Shown here: positions 1 to 5,812 of the stretch, piece by piece | How positions within the stretch are numbered: the stretch's first letter is position 1 | Layout of the letters: every line of letters begins with the position of its first letter | Source of the DNA: Phycisphaerales bacterium | Lineage (GTDB): Bacteria > Planctomycetota > Phycisphaerae > Phycisphaerales > UBA1924 | Direction: 5' to 3' | DNA: 5,812 bases | Assembly: GCA_007124345.1 (NCBI GenBank) | Contig: SLFH01000218.1 | Location: 1 to 5,812, forward strand | The notes under the pieces: generated by a model | What the model saw: only the letters and a program-made list of their open reading frames with translations | What the model was told of the DNA's origin: nothing | Databases searched by the model: none | Translations under genes and position numbers: made by a program

Positions 1-3000
1 CCAACACCAACCGCCTCACCAAGACCTTCGACAGCAACCTCGACTCGGCCCTGCGCGTCTTCAACAACGACTTCGAGCAGATCGGCTACAGCATCAATAA
101 CGATGTCGTCCGGGGCGAGCGTTCCGACGCGATCATCGGTTCCTTCGGGCAACGCACCTTCACCCAGCACGACGCACGCTTGGTGCTCAATGTCGTCGCG
201 GGCGAACGCTACTTCGTCTCCGTCGAGAGCGCCCAGCGCTATGTCGACGGCTCGATCGAGGACCCCGACGACCGCGAACTGCTCGACCCCGAGCGTGTCG
301 ACTACCGGCGCGCCACCGGCGCTTACAACCTGCTGATCAACGGCCCGGCGCCGCAGGCCAGCTTCCGCATCGGCGACATCCACGCCGATGCGCTGGTCAT
401 CGGCACCGAGCTCACCGAGATCAACCGCAACATCGCCACCCCGCTGGACATGCGCAACAGCGGGCCCAACGGCTTCGGCATCCGCGTCGACGACCGCGGC
501 ACCCCCGACCCCTCCGACGACATCTTCTTCGACGGCCAGATCCTCGACGCCGCCGACAACGACATGTTCACCTTCATCGCCAACAACAGCGGGCAGATGC
601 AGGTGCAGGTGGCGCGGGTGGCCGGCTTCGGCAACCTCCTGCCGACCGTTTCGTTCTACACCAGCGACGGCCTCCTGGTCGCCAGCGGCTCCTCGAACTC
701 GCAGGGTGTCGCGACCGTCAATCTCCCGACCGTCAGGGGCGAGCAGTACTACATGGTCGTCGACGGCATCGGCTCGACGAACGGGCGCTACCGCATCTTC
801 ACCGAAGGCTTCGAGGTCACCGACGACTTCGCCAACACCGGCCAGCTCCAGTTCGCCGCAGAGATCCCCCTCTTTGACTTCCTCGGCAGCGGCGGGATCA
901 GCGGCAACATCGACTACCTCGGCGACACCGACCTGTTCTTCTTCGAGCCCTTCGCGACGCAGAACATGACCATCCGGGTCGAGTCCGCCGACGGGTTCTT
1001 CAACCCGCGCGTCCGAATCTACGAGGTCTCCGAGGACGCCCTTGGCACCCCGGTGCTCCTCCGCATCGCCGAGAGCGAGTCCACCGACGGCGGCCCCTTC
1101 GGCCAGCCCGGCCTGGACGCGCAAGTCGTCGTCCCGGTCCACACCAACCGCGTCTCGTCGATCACCGGGAACGAGTACCCCCGCTACTACCTCGAGGTCA
1201 GCGGCGCCGACCCGAGCGCCGACCAGGGCGCGTACAACATCACCTTCGACTTCGAGCCCACCGACGACCACGCCGACTTCGAGCAGCTGCTCGACCCGGC
1301 GACGCGCGACCTCGCCACGCTCATGCCCATCGACGCCGCCACGGGCGAATTCAATCAGGGCGGCGTGATCGAAGTGCCCTCCGACACCGACCTCTTCCGC
1401 TTCAACGCCCTCGCCGGCGGGCCCGCCCGCTTGGCCCTCTCCTACCCCGACGGCAGCACGCTGGAGGCCTTCCTGACGGTCTATGTCATCGACCCGCAGA
1501 CCAACGATCCGGTCGTCGTCACCAGCACCTTCGACACCGGCGTCCCGGTGCTCGAGTTCATCGTGACCCGCGGCGAGACCTATTACCTCGTCGTCGGCCC
1601 CGACGACACCGCCCCCGCGCCCAACCAGATCGGCGCGTACACCATCACCGTCAACGCGCCGGTCATCGACGACCACGCCAACCAGGGCGAGTGGGATCTG
1701 GCGACCCAGATCGTCATCGACGAGTTCACCGGCCTCGGCCAGCTCGGCGACGGCCCCGGCTCGACCAACAACCCGCAGCTTGCGCCCCCGACCGACACCG
1801 ACCTCTTCACCTTCATCACGATCGCCGATCAGCCCGCCGGCGAGCCGCTGATCATCCGCGTCACCCCCGTCGGCAGCGGCCTCCAGTTCCGCCCGGATGT
1901 GACGATCTTCGACGCCGACCGCCAGGAGGTCGACCGACAGACCCTCTTCGTCCCCGGCTCGGTCGCCGAGTTCGCGCTCGACGGCGTCACCGCCGACCAG
2001 CGTTTCTACATCCTCGTCAAGGACCTCTTCCTCTCGGCCCCGCCGACCAGCCAGTACTTCATCGAGATCGAGGCCACGCCCGGCGATGTCACCACCCCGG
2101 TCGACCCCTCCGAGATCGACTTCGACAACCCCGACGGGTTCCTCGTGCCCAACAGCCGTGGCAACGCGACCGCCTCGGGCCAGATCGCCGTCCGCGACGA
2201 GCGTGACCTGTTCGTCTACACGGCCCCGGCCGACGGCCCTGTCTTCGTGCAGGTTGTCACGCCGCAGGGAGCGCTCCTCAACGCGACACTGGCGGTCCGC
2301 GACCAGCCAAACGAGACCCCGGCCTCGCTGGTCGCCTTCGACGCCCAAGGTATCCCCGGCGCGACCGCCGACCTCCGCTTCGAGGCGACCGAAGGCACGA
2401 CGTACTACCTGATCGTCGACGGCGTCGGCGCCGGCACCGGCTCGTACACCGTCAAGCTCAACGGCGTGGCGCCCGACATCGTCACCGGCATTCCACAGAT
2501 CGACGCGCAGGGCTTCAACTACCGCCTGTTCTACCCCGAGGGCTTCGCCAACAAGCAGGTCGACGAGTTCCTCTCGATCGCCAACCCCAACGACCGCGAT
2601 GTCACCTTCTCGGTCATCCTCCGCTACGAGGTGTGGGAGAACGGCCCGGAGCGCGACTTCATCCTCATCGAGAACGCCACGATCGCCGCCGGCAGTCGCA
2701 GCGGCGCCGACCTCTCACGCTCGGGCGTGGGCGGCCTGAACGGCATCGTCAACAACGTGCCCTACGCCATCGAGATCGTCTCCGACGGCCAGCTCGCGGC
2801 CAACCTCAGCCACTACGACAACCAGCTCGTCACCGGCGAGTCGTTCACAGATGTCCTCAGCAGCAGCTGGATCTTCCCCCGAATCGAGCGGAACCCCGGC
2901 CTCGTTGACAGCTTCATCCTCTACTACAACCCGCACGACTTCGATGTGCAGGTGACCCTCACCGTCGACACCAGCTCCGGCCAGCGGACGCAGACGCAGA

Positions 3001-3893
3001 CCGTCGGCGCCTACCGACGCCTCGGCTTCGTCGTCAACAGCCAGGAGCTCTCCCTCCCCACCGGCGTCTGGGGCGGACGCGTCACCGCGACGCCCGTCAA
3101 CCCCGCCAACGCCGCGGCGTTCGAGGGCATCGTCGCCGGCCTCACCCACCTCGATCGCGGCCAGGGCTTCGGCTACGGCAGCCTCGGCGACCCCACCGGC
3201 GGCTCGCGCGTCGGCATCATCCCGAGCATCACCCGCGGCGACTTCATCACCGGCGAGCTCGCCTTCTACAACCCCACGAGCCAGGCCGTCAGCGTCCGCA
3301 TCACCGGCAGCTACATCAACGCCAACCTCCCGGGCATCGACACCACCCGCCAGATCCAGCCTCGCAGCACGCTGGTCCTCCGCGGCGGCCAGCTCGGCAT
3401 CGCAGCCAACCAGGCGATCGGCATCCAGTACGAGGCCGACCGCTCGATCAGCGTCTTCGCCAGCGAGATCCAGAACAACGACGCCAACGCGTCCCTCGCA
3501 GTCACGGACTTCGCACGCAACTACTTCGTCGGCGACGCCTTCATCGGCAAGAACCGCGCCGGCGAGATCTACTTCGAGACCGTCAGCCTCTACAACCCGA
3601 CCGAGATCAACTCGACCGTCAGCCTCAACATCTACTTCCAGAACGGCACCCAGACCGTCATCGATGTGCCCCTCGCCGCCGGCGGCTTCGCCTCCATCGA
3701 CCTCCACACACGCCCCGAAATCCTCAGCTACCCGTTCAACCAGATCCGCTTCGCTGTCGAGGCGACCAGCACCCTCCCCTTCGCTTTCAACTTCGTCCAC
3801 TACGACCTCTTCCTCGGCAACGGCGGCGGCGGCTGGGGCACCAACGGCGCTGTCGTCGGTCTCACCAACCCGCTCTCGGCCATCCTCGGCTGA
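1..3893 (+). CDS. Giant secreted PPC-like repeat protein, 5' end outside the window
   Basis: The frame is open from the left edge (first full codon at base 3) to TGA at 3891-3893, giving 1296 visible residues; the true start and any signal peptide lie upstream. A TTG at 180 lies inside the open frame, has nothing to mark it as a start, and would cut into a domain. Two repeat regions are visible. Bases 3-2460 encode PPC-like beta-sandwich units, recognised by 'D-x-D-hydrophobic-F' strands (555, 924, 1383, 1794, 2199), DDHAN-type linkers (822, 1263, 1668) and closing 'G-x-Y-x-hydrophobic-x-I' strands (318, 783, 1227, 1632, 2439). Bases 2511-3890 encode four copies of a different beta-rich unit. 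There is no cysteine, about five lysines and abundant Asp. I see no catalytic motif and no PEP-CTERM or LPXTG-like sorting tail; it ends NPLSAILG. PPC-type domains are known from secreted bacterial proteins, so an extracellular structural or adhesive role is inferred. The precise function is unknown. A strong terminator follows 26 nt after the stop. Confidence 0.9.
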   Translation, partial: NTNRLTKTFDSNLDSALRVFNNDFEQIGYSINNDVVRGERSDAIIGSFGQRTFTQHDARLVLNVVAGERYFVSVESAQRYVDGSIEDPDDRELLDPERVDYRRATGAYNLLINGPAPQASFRIGDIHADALVIGTELTEINRNIATPLDMRNSGPNGFGIRVDDRGTPDPSDDIFFDGQILDAADNDMFTFIANNSGQMQVQVARVAGFGNLLPTVSFYTSDGLLVASGSSNSQGVATVNLPTVRGEQYYMVVDGIGSTNGRYRIFTEGFEVTDDFANTGQLQFAAEIPLFDFLGSGGISGNIDYLGDTDLFFFEPFATQNMTIRVESADGFFNPRVRIYEVSEDALGTPVLLRIAESESTDGGPFGQPGLDAQVVVPVHTNRVSSITGNEYPRYYLEVSGADPSADQGAYNITFDFEPTDDHADFEQLLDPATRDLATLMPIDAATGEFNQGGVIEVPSDTDLFRFNALAGGPARLALSYPDGSTLEAFLTVYVIDPQTNDPVVVTSTFDTGVPVLEFIVTRGETYYLVVGPDDTAPAPNQIGAYTITVNAPVIDDHANQGEWDLATQIVIDEFTGLGQLGDGPGSTNNPQLAPPTDTDLFTFITIADQPAGEPLIIRVTPVGSGLQFRPDVTIFDADRQEVDRQTLFVPGSVAEFALDGVTADQRFYILVKDLFLSAPPTSQYFIEIEATPGDVTTPVDPSEIDFDNPDGFLVPNSRGNATASGQIAVRDERDLFVYTAPADGPVFVQVVTPQGALLNATLAVRDQPNETPASLVAFDAQGIPGATADLRFEATEGTTYYLIVDGVGAGTGSYTVKLNGVAPDIVTGIPQIDAQGFNYRLFYPEGFANKQVDEFLSIANPNDRDVTFSVILRYEVWENGPERDFILIENATIAAGSRSGADLSRSGVGGLNGIVNNVPYAIEIVSDGQLAANLSHYDNQLVTGESFTDVLSSSWIFPRIERNPGLVDSFILYYNPHDFDVQVTLTVDTSSGQRTQTQTVGAYRRLGFVVNSQELSLPTGVWGGRVTATPVNPANAAAFEGIVAGLTHLDRGQGFGYGSLGDPTGGSRVGIIPSITRGDFITGELAFYNPTSQAVSVRITGSYINANLPGIDTTRQIQPRSTLVLRGGQLGIAANQAIGIQYEADRSISVFASEIQNNDANASLAVTDFARNYFVGDAFIGKNRAGEIYFETVSLYNPTEINSTVSLNIYFQNGTQTVIDVPLAAGGFASIDLHTRPEILSYPFNQIRFAVEATSTLPFAFNFVHYDLFLGNGGGGWGTNGAVVGLTNPLSAILG
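3..2460 (+). repeat. Protein-level array of PPC-like domains (one partial plus five)
   Basis: This is a repeat of fold, not of DNA: the copies are strongly diverged in sequence. Approximate units are 3-338 (left-truncated), 390-800, 822-1250, 1263-1655, 1668-2080 and 2110-2460. Each complete unit carries a 'DTDLF'-like strand near its start (DNDMFTF, DTDLFFF, DTDLFRF, DTDLFTF, ERDLFVY). Each also has a 'G-E/T-x-Y-Y-hydrophobic-V' strand followed by a short turn and 'G-x-Y-x-I/V' (for example GEQYYMVV, GETYYLVV, GTTYYLIV). Three linkers read DDFAN, DDHAD and DDHAN, a signature I associate with PPC domains. The partial first unit keeps only its last strands (GERYFVSV and GAYNLLI). Exact boundaries are approximate because no alignment was run. 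Confidence 0.7.
2511..3890 (+). repeat. Protein-level array of four NP/HYD beta units
   Basis: After the last PPC-like unit the protein changes to a second repeat. Four 'N-P' motifs in a strand-turn context (SIANP, LYYNP, AFYNP, SLYNP) have Asn codons at 2583, 2928, 3270 and 3594, a spacing of 115, 114 and 108 codons. Each unit starts with a short 'hydrophobic-P' or similar segment (LFYPEG, IFPRIE, IIPSIT, AFIGKN). Each then runs through an alternating beta pattern and a 'G-S/G-x-R/S' turn. Three of the four end with a histidine motif: SHYD with His at 2811, THLD with His at 3147, VHYD with His at 3798. The third copy reads SEIQNND at 3462-3482 instead. The pattern resembles uncharacterised beta-sandwich repeats such as DUF5719-like domains, but I could not confirm the family. 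Confidence 0.6.
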
Positions 3894-3919
3894 TCCAGAA
3901 CCCCTCACCGCTTTGACAC

Positions 3920-3952
3920 AGGACCGGGCCTTAAGGGGCCCGGTCCTTTTTT
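3920..3952 (+). terminator. Rho-independent terminator of the giant gene
   Basis: A perfect 10-bp stem pairs GGACCGGGCC (3921-3930) with GGCCCGGTCC (3937-3946) across a 6-nt loop (TTAAGG). A3920 and T3947 add one more pair. Six T follow at 3947-3952. The hairpin begins 26 nt after the stop codon of the upstream gene. The left flank is not A-rich, so it should act only on plus-strand transcripts. This isolates the giant gene from the DsbD-like gene. Confidence 0.92.
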
Positions 3953-4020
3953 CACTCCTCCCGGCTCGTCGCCCCAGCGGGGATCACTGCGGACACAGAC
4001 ATCCGTCTCGTGACACCGGC

Positions 4021-4030
4021 TGTTGCAACA
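4021..4030. promoter_or_regulatory. Perfect 10-bp palindrome upstream of the DsbD-like gene
   Basis: TGTTGCAACA equals its own reverse complement and lies 69 nt before the GTG start, in the only sizeable intergenic gap. It is flanked by CCGGC (4016-4020) and GCCGG (4035-4039), which could close a larger asymmetric hairpin. It could be a dimeric regulator site or part of a 5' leader structure. A single 10-bp palindrome is weak evidence, and I found no convincing -35/-10 pair next to it. Confidence 0.25.
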
Positions 4031-4088
4031 TCCTGCCGGAAGACCGGAATACCCTCTGTCGAGCCGTGGTTTTCCGTACTCGCCAGTC

Positions 4089-4096
4089 GGAGGTGA
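4089..4096 (+). promoter_or_regulatory. Shine-Dalgarno sequence that fixes the GTG start at 4099
   Basis: GGAGGTGA is the full complement of the usual 16S rRNA 3' tail. The GGAGG core ends 5 nt before GTG at 4099, which is good spacing. It overlaps the in-frame GTG at 4093, so that codon cannot use it. No comparable site precedes the in-frame GTG at 4066. Confidence 0.8.
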
Positions 4097-4098
4097 AG

Positions 4099-5010
4099 GT
4101 GCAGTCGATCCCCAAAGCATTCGGACTCGTGTTCGCGGCGGTTTTCGCCCTGACCGGATCCGACGCTGCGGCCGCCCCATCCCCCGGCGAGAACCACACC
4201 AAGGTCAGTTTCGTGGCGGAAGTCTCGGAGGTGCTCCCCGGCGCCGAGTTCCGCGTCGCGGTCGTCTTCGACATCGAGGACGGCTGGCACACCTACTGGA
4301 ACGGCCTGAACGACACGGGGATGCCCACAACCATCGGCCTGACCCTGCCCCGCGGCTTTGAGCGGGACGACATCCGCTGGCCCGTGCCCGAGCGGTACAT
4401 CATGGGCCGCAACGACATGATCGATCATGTCTACAAGGGCCGCGCCGTCCATGTGATTCCTGTGAAAGCGCCCGAGGAGATCGGCGAGGGCGGCACGGTC
4501 ACCATCAGCGCCGACATCGAGTGGCTGGTCTGCAAAGAAGCCTGCCTGCCCGGGTGGAAGTCGCTCACCTTGACACTCCCGGTCGGCTCGGCCAAGCCGG
4601 GCGTCTCCGCGAAGCCGTCGGACGCCGCCCCGCTCTTCCGCTGGGCCGACGCCCGCACCCCACGCCCGTTCAAGGAGGCGAGAGAGAGTGTCCGGGTCGA
4701 GCGGTCCGGCGAGGTCGTGACGATCCGTGCCGCCGGGGCCGAACGACTGGAGTTCTACCCCGGTCCGGGCAGCGCCGAGCTCTACGACAGGTTCAACGAC
4801 CCGGTCGCCGTAGGCGACACGCTGCGGCTGCGCCTCCGGCCCGGGAGCGACCTGCCCCTCAAGGGCGTGCTCCGGATCAAGAGCGCGCCGCCAGCCCCCG
4901 ACCCCGAGGGCGAGCCCGGCAGAAGTCCACCAACCGATCCGCGTCCCTCGTTCGCGGTCACAGCGTTCCATATCGAGTCGCCCGCGGCGGACGAAGGCGC
5001 GTCAGACTGA
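4099..5010 (+). CDS. Exported DsbD N-terminal-domain protein (thiol-disulfide interchange family)
   Basis: This 303-residue protein resembles the periplasmic N-terminal part of DsbD/ScsB-type thiol reductases. Residues 1-26 form a likely signal peptide: a lysine, a hydrophobic core and an alanine-rich end (SDAAAA). The family signature GWHTYW is at 62-67, followed by a 'ND-T-GMPTTI...LPRGF' stretch. WLVCKEACLPG contains the only two cysteines, C145 and C149, in the conserved C-x3-C arrangement of this family. A second beta region (about 215-300) contains LEFYPGPG and ends in FAVTAFHI. In the family, this domain receives electrons from the membrane domain and passes them to periplasmic partners. 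Here the membrane helices and C-terminal thioredoxin domain are absent, so it cannot by itself carry electrons across the membrane. The frame is open far upstream, but the start at 4099 is chosen for its Shine-Dalgarno site and because the signal peptide begins there. It is bounded by terminators on both sides, which suggests its own promoter. The redoxin gene follows. Confidence 0.88.
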   Translation: MQSIPKAFGLVFAAVFALTGSDAAAAPSPGENHTKVSFVAEVSEVLPGAEFRVAVVFDIEDGWHTYWNGLNDTGMPTTIGLTLPRGFERDDIRWPVPERYIMGRNDMIDHVYKGRAVHVIPVKAPEEIGEGGTVTISADIEWLVCKEACLPGWKSLTLTLPVGSAKPGVSAKPSDAAPLFRWADARTPRPFKEARESVRVERSGEVVTIRAAGAERLEFYPGPGSAELYDRFNDPVAVGDTLRLRLRPGSDLPLKGVLRIKSAPPAPDPEGEPGRSPPTDPRPSFAVTAFHIESPAADEGASD

Positions 5011-5015
5011 CAACC

Positions 5016-5056
5016 CCCCGCGGGTGTCTCGGTCATCCGAGCCCGCGGGGCGTTTT
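5016..5056 (+). terminator. Bulged two-stem terminator of the DsbD-like gene
   Basis: The outer stem pairs CCCCGCGGG (5016-5024) with CCCGCGGGG (5042-5050), 9 bp, all G-C. A 3-nt bulge (5025-5027) lies on the left arm. The inner stem CTCGG (5028-5032) pairs with CCGAG (5037-5041) around a TCAT loop. After two bases comes TTTT (5053-5056). The T run is short, but the stem is very stable and starts 5 nt after the stop codon. Confidence 0.85.
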
Positions 5057-5095
5057 AATCCTTGATCGGGGGGCCGGAGTGCCGCCCACAGCAAT

Positions 5096-5100
5096 GGAGG
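5096..5100 (+). promoter_or_regulatory. Ribosome binding site of the redoxin gene
   Basis: GGAGG lies 10 nt before ATG at 5111. The spacing is slightly long but acceptable, and much better than the 16 nt to the second in-frame ATG at 5117, so 5111 is preferred. Confidence 0.75.
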
Positions 5101-5110
5101 TTCCGAAGTC

Positions 5111-5779
5111 ATGAAAATGCTGAGCACACCGAAGAAAGTCGCGGCGGGTCTTTTCGCGGGCGTCGCCGCCCTCGCGTTTGTCGCGGCCCCGGCGATTTCA
5201 TCGTCGCAGCAGGCCGAGGCGCCGCAGCGGCCCCTCGCCCAGATCGGCCAGCCGGCCCCCAACTTCGAGCTGCCCGACCTGGACAGCAAGAAGCACAGCC
5301 TCGAAAAGCTCCGCGAGGGGGGCTATGTCGTCGTGCTGGAGTGGTTCAACGCCGACTGCCCCTTCGTCGTCAAGCACCACCAGCACCACCAGACGATGAA
5401 GGAAACCTACAAGGAGTTCAAGGACAAGAAGGTCCGCTGGATCGCGATCAACTCCGCGGCACCGGGCGGCCAGGGCCACGGCATCGAGCGCAACAAGCGC
5501 GCCCACCGCGAGTGGCAGATGCAGTACCCGATCCTGATCGATGAGCCCGGCACGGTCGGCCGCGCCTACGGCGCCCGCACCACCCCGCACATGTACATCA
5601 TCAGCGCCGAAGGCGTCCTGATCTACAACGGCGCCATCGACAACAACCGCTCCGCCCGCGAGCTCGGCGACATCAACTATGTGCAGAAGGCGCTCAAGGA
5701 GCACTTCAACGGCGATACCGTCGAGATCGCCGAGACCCGCCCCTACGGCTGCTCGGTCAAGTACGAGGGCGTCCGCTAA
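5111..5779 (+). CDS. Exported thioredoxin-fold redoxin (AhpC/TSA-TlpA-like)
   Basis: The protein has 222 residues. The N terminus is a typical signal peptide: lysines at 2, 8 and 9, a hydrophobic stretch from about 10 to 28, and possible cleavage after APA or AEA. The mature part starts with IGQPAPNFELPDL, the usual opening of peroxiredoxin/TlpA-type domains. The active-site loop is EWFNADCPF with C83, and the cis-proline loop is TTPHM with P159. The usual second cysteine of a CxxC motif is missing: the loop reads C-P-F-V. The only other cysteine is C214 in YGCSVKY near the C terminus, a motif I recognise from this redoxin subgroup. A thiol-based reductase or peroxidase acting outside the cytoplasm is likely; the substrate is unknown. 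C214 may resolve C83. An unusual HHQHHQ run (89-94) follows the active site. The gene sits 100 nt after the DsbD-like gene, beyond its terminator, so it probably has its own promoter, though none was recognisable. Confidence 0.9.
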   Translation: MKMLSTPKKVAAGLFAGVAALAFVAAPAISSSQQAEAPQRPLAQIGQPAPNFELPDLDSKKHSLEKLREGGYVVVLEWFNADCPFVVKHHQHHQTMKETYKEFKDKKVRWIAINSAAPGGQGHGIERNKRAHREWQMQYPILIDEPGTVGRAYGARTTPHMYIISAEGVLIYNGAIDNNRSARELGDINYVQKALKEHFNGDTVEIAETRPYGCSVKYEGVR

Positions 5780-5812
5780 ACGGACCCCTTGAACAGACGG
5801 GGCGCTGACGCC

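Noticed and set aside
2715..3908. 397-codon open frame on the minus strand, antisense to the C-terminal repeats
   Set aside because: Its product is an almost pure mixture of Glu, Asp, Ala, Gly and Val, typical of the complement of a C-ending-codon gene. It has no domain pattern, and it would run through the terminator region.
3913..3918. TTGACA, a perfect -35 hexamer after the giant gene
   Set aside because: The matching -10 position falls inside the terminator hairpin, in GC-only sequence, so it is probably chance.
4023..4055. TTGCAA ... TACCCT as a promoter for the DsbD-like gene
   Set aside because: The spacing is 21 nt, and closer -10 candidates match only one or two bases. I could not support a promoter call.
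3952..4971. 339-codon open frame on the minus strand over the DsbD-like gene
   Set aside because: The plus strand here has a signal peptide, family motifs and a perfect ribosome binding site. The minus-strand product shows no recognisable motif and is a composition artefact.
5054..5059. TTTAAT as a -10 element for the redoxin gene
   Set aside because: It matches five of six consensus bases, but it overlaps the terminator T run and has no acceptable -35 at 16-18 nt (GGTCAT and neighbours do not match).
4521..5114. 197-codon plus-strand frame overlapping the end of the DsbD-like gene and the terminator, ending in an ATGA overlap with the redoxin start
   Set aside because: The product is Arg- and Pro-rich frame-shifted sequence. 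The short ATG at 5094 (MEVPKS) has no ribosome binding site of its own and uses the bases of the redoxin GGAGG, so a leader peptide is not supported.

Overview
The window is GC-rich, with codon third positions dominated by C, and reads entirely on the plus strand. It holds three protein-coding genes for envelope or secreted proteins and no RNA genes, mobile elements or CRISPR. The mix of a very large secreted protein built from PPC-like (bacterial pre-peptidase C-terminal type) beta domains, a DsbD-type periplasmic domain without its membrane part, and a redoxin of the 'WFN-x-x-CPF ... GCSVKY' kind is what I would expect in a Planctomycetota genome, possibly a Phycisphaerae-like lineage. That assignment is inference from gene content and composition only.

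Layout. (1) 1-3893: the 3' part of a giant gene, open from the left edge, with 1296 codons visible. It encodes one partial and five complete PPC-like units, followed by four tandem copies of a second beta-rich unit of about 110 residues marked by 'NP' and mostly by 'HYD/HLD'. It has no cysteine and only about five lysines. (2) 3920-3952: a strong intrinsic terminator closes this gene. (3) 3953-4098: a 146-nt non-coding stretch with a perfect 10-bp palindrome and a full-length Shine-Dalgarno sequence. (4) 4099-5010: a GTG-started, exported DsbD N-terminal-domain protein with one conserved C-x3-C pair. (5) 5016-5056: a bulged, two-part intrinsic terminator. (6) 5111-5779: an exported thioredoxin-fold redoxin with two cysteines, one in the active-site loop and one near the C terminus. 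The last 33 bases contain what may be the start of another terminator cut off by the window edge.

How they fit together. The giant protein is probably secreted or surface-exposed and structural or adhesive; nothing in the visible part looks catalytic. The DsbD-like protein and the redoxin are neighbours on the same strand, both carry signal peptides and both belong to thiol-redox families, so a shared role in extracytoplasmic thiol chemistry is a reasonable inference. The terminator between them argues against a simple two-gene operon.

The most unexpected DNA-level signal is a near absence of the tetranucleotide ACGT: two copies found by eye, where base composition would predict well over ten. 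Coding sequence avoids it by switching Asp, Asn, Tyr and His codons from the usual NNC to NNT whenever Val (GTN) follows.
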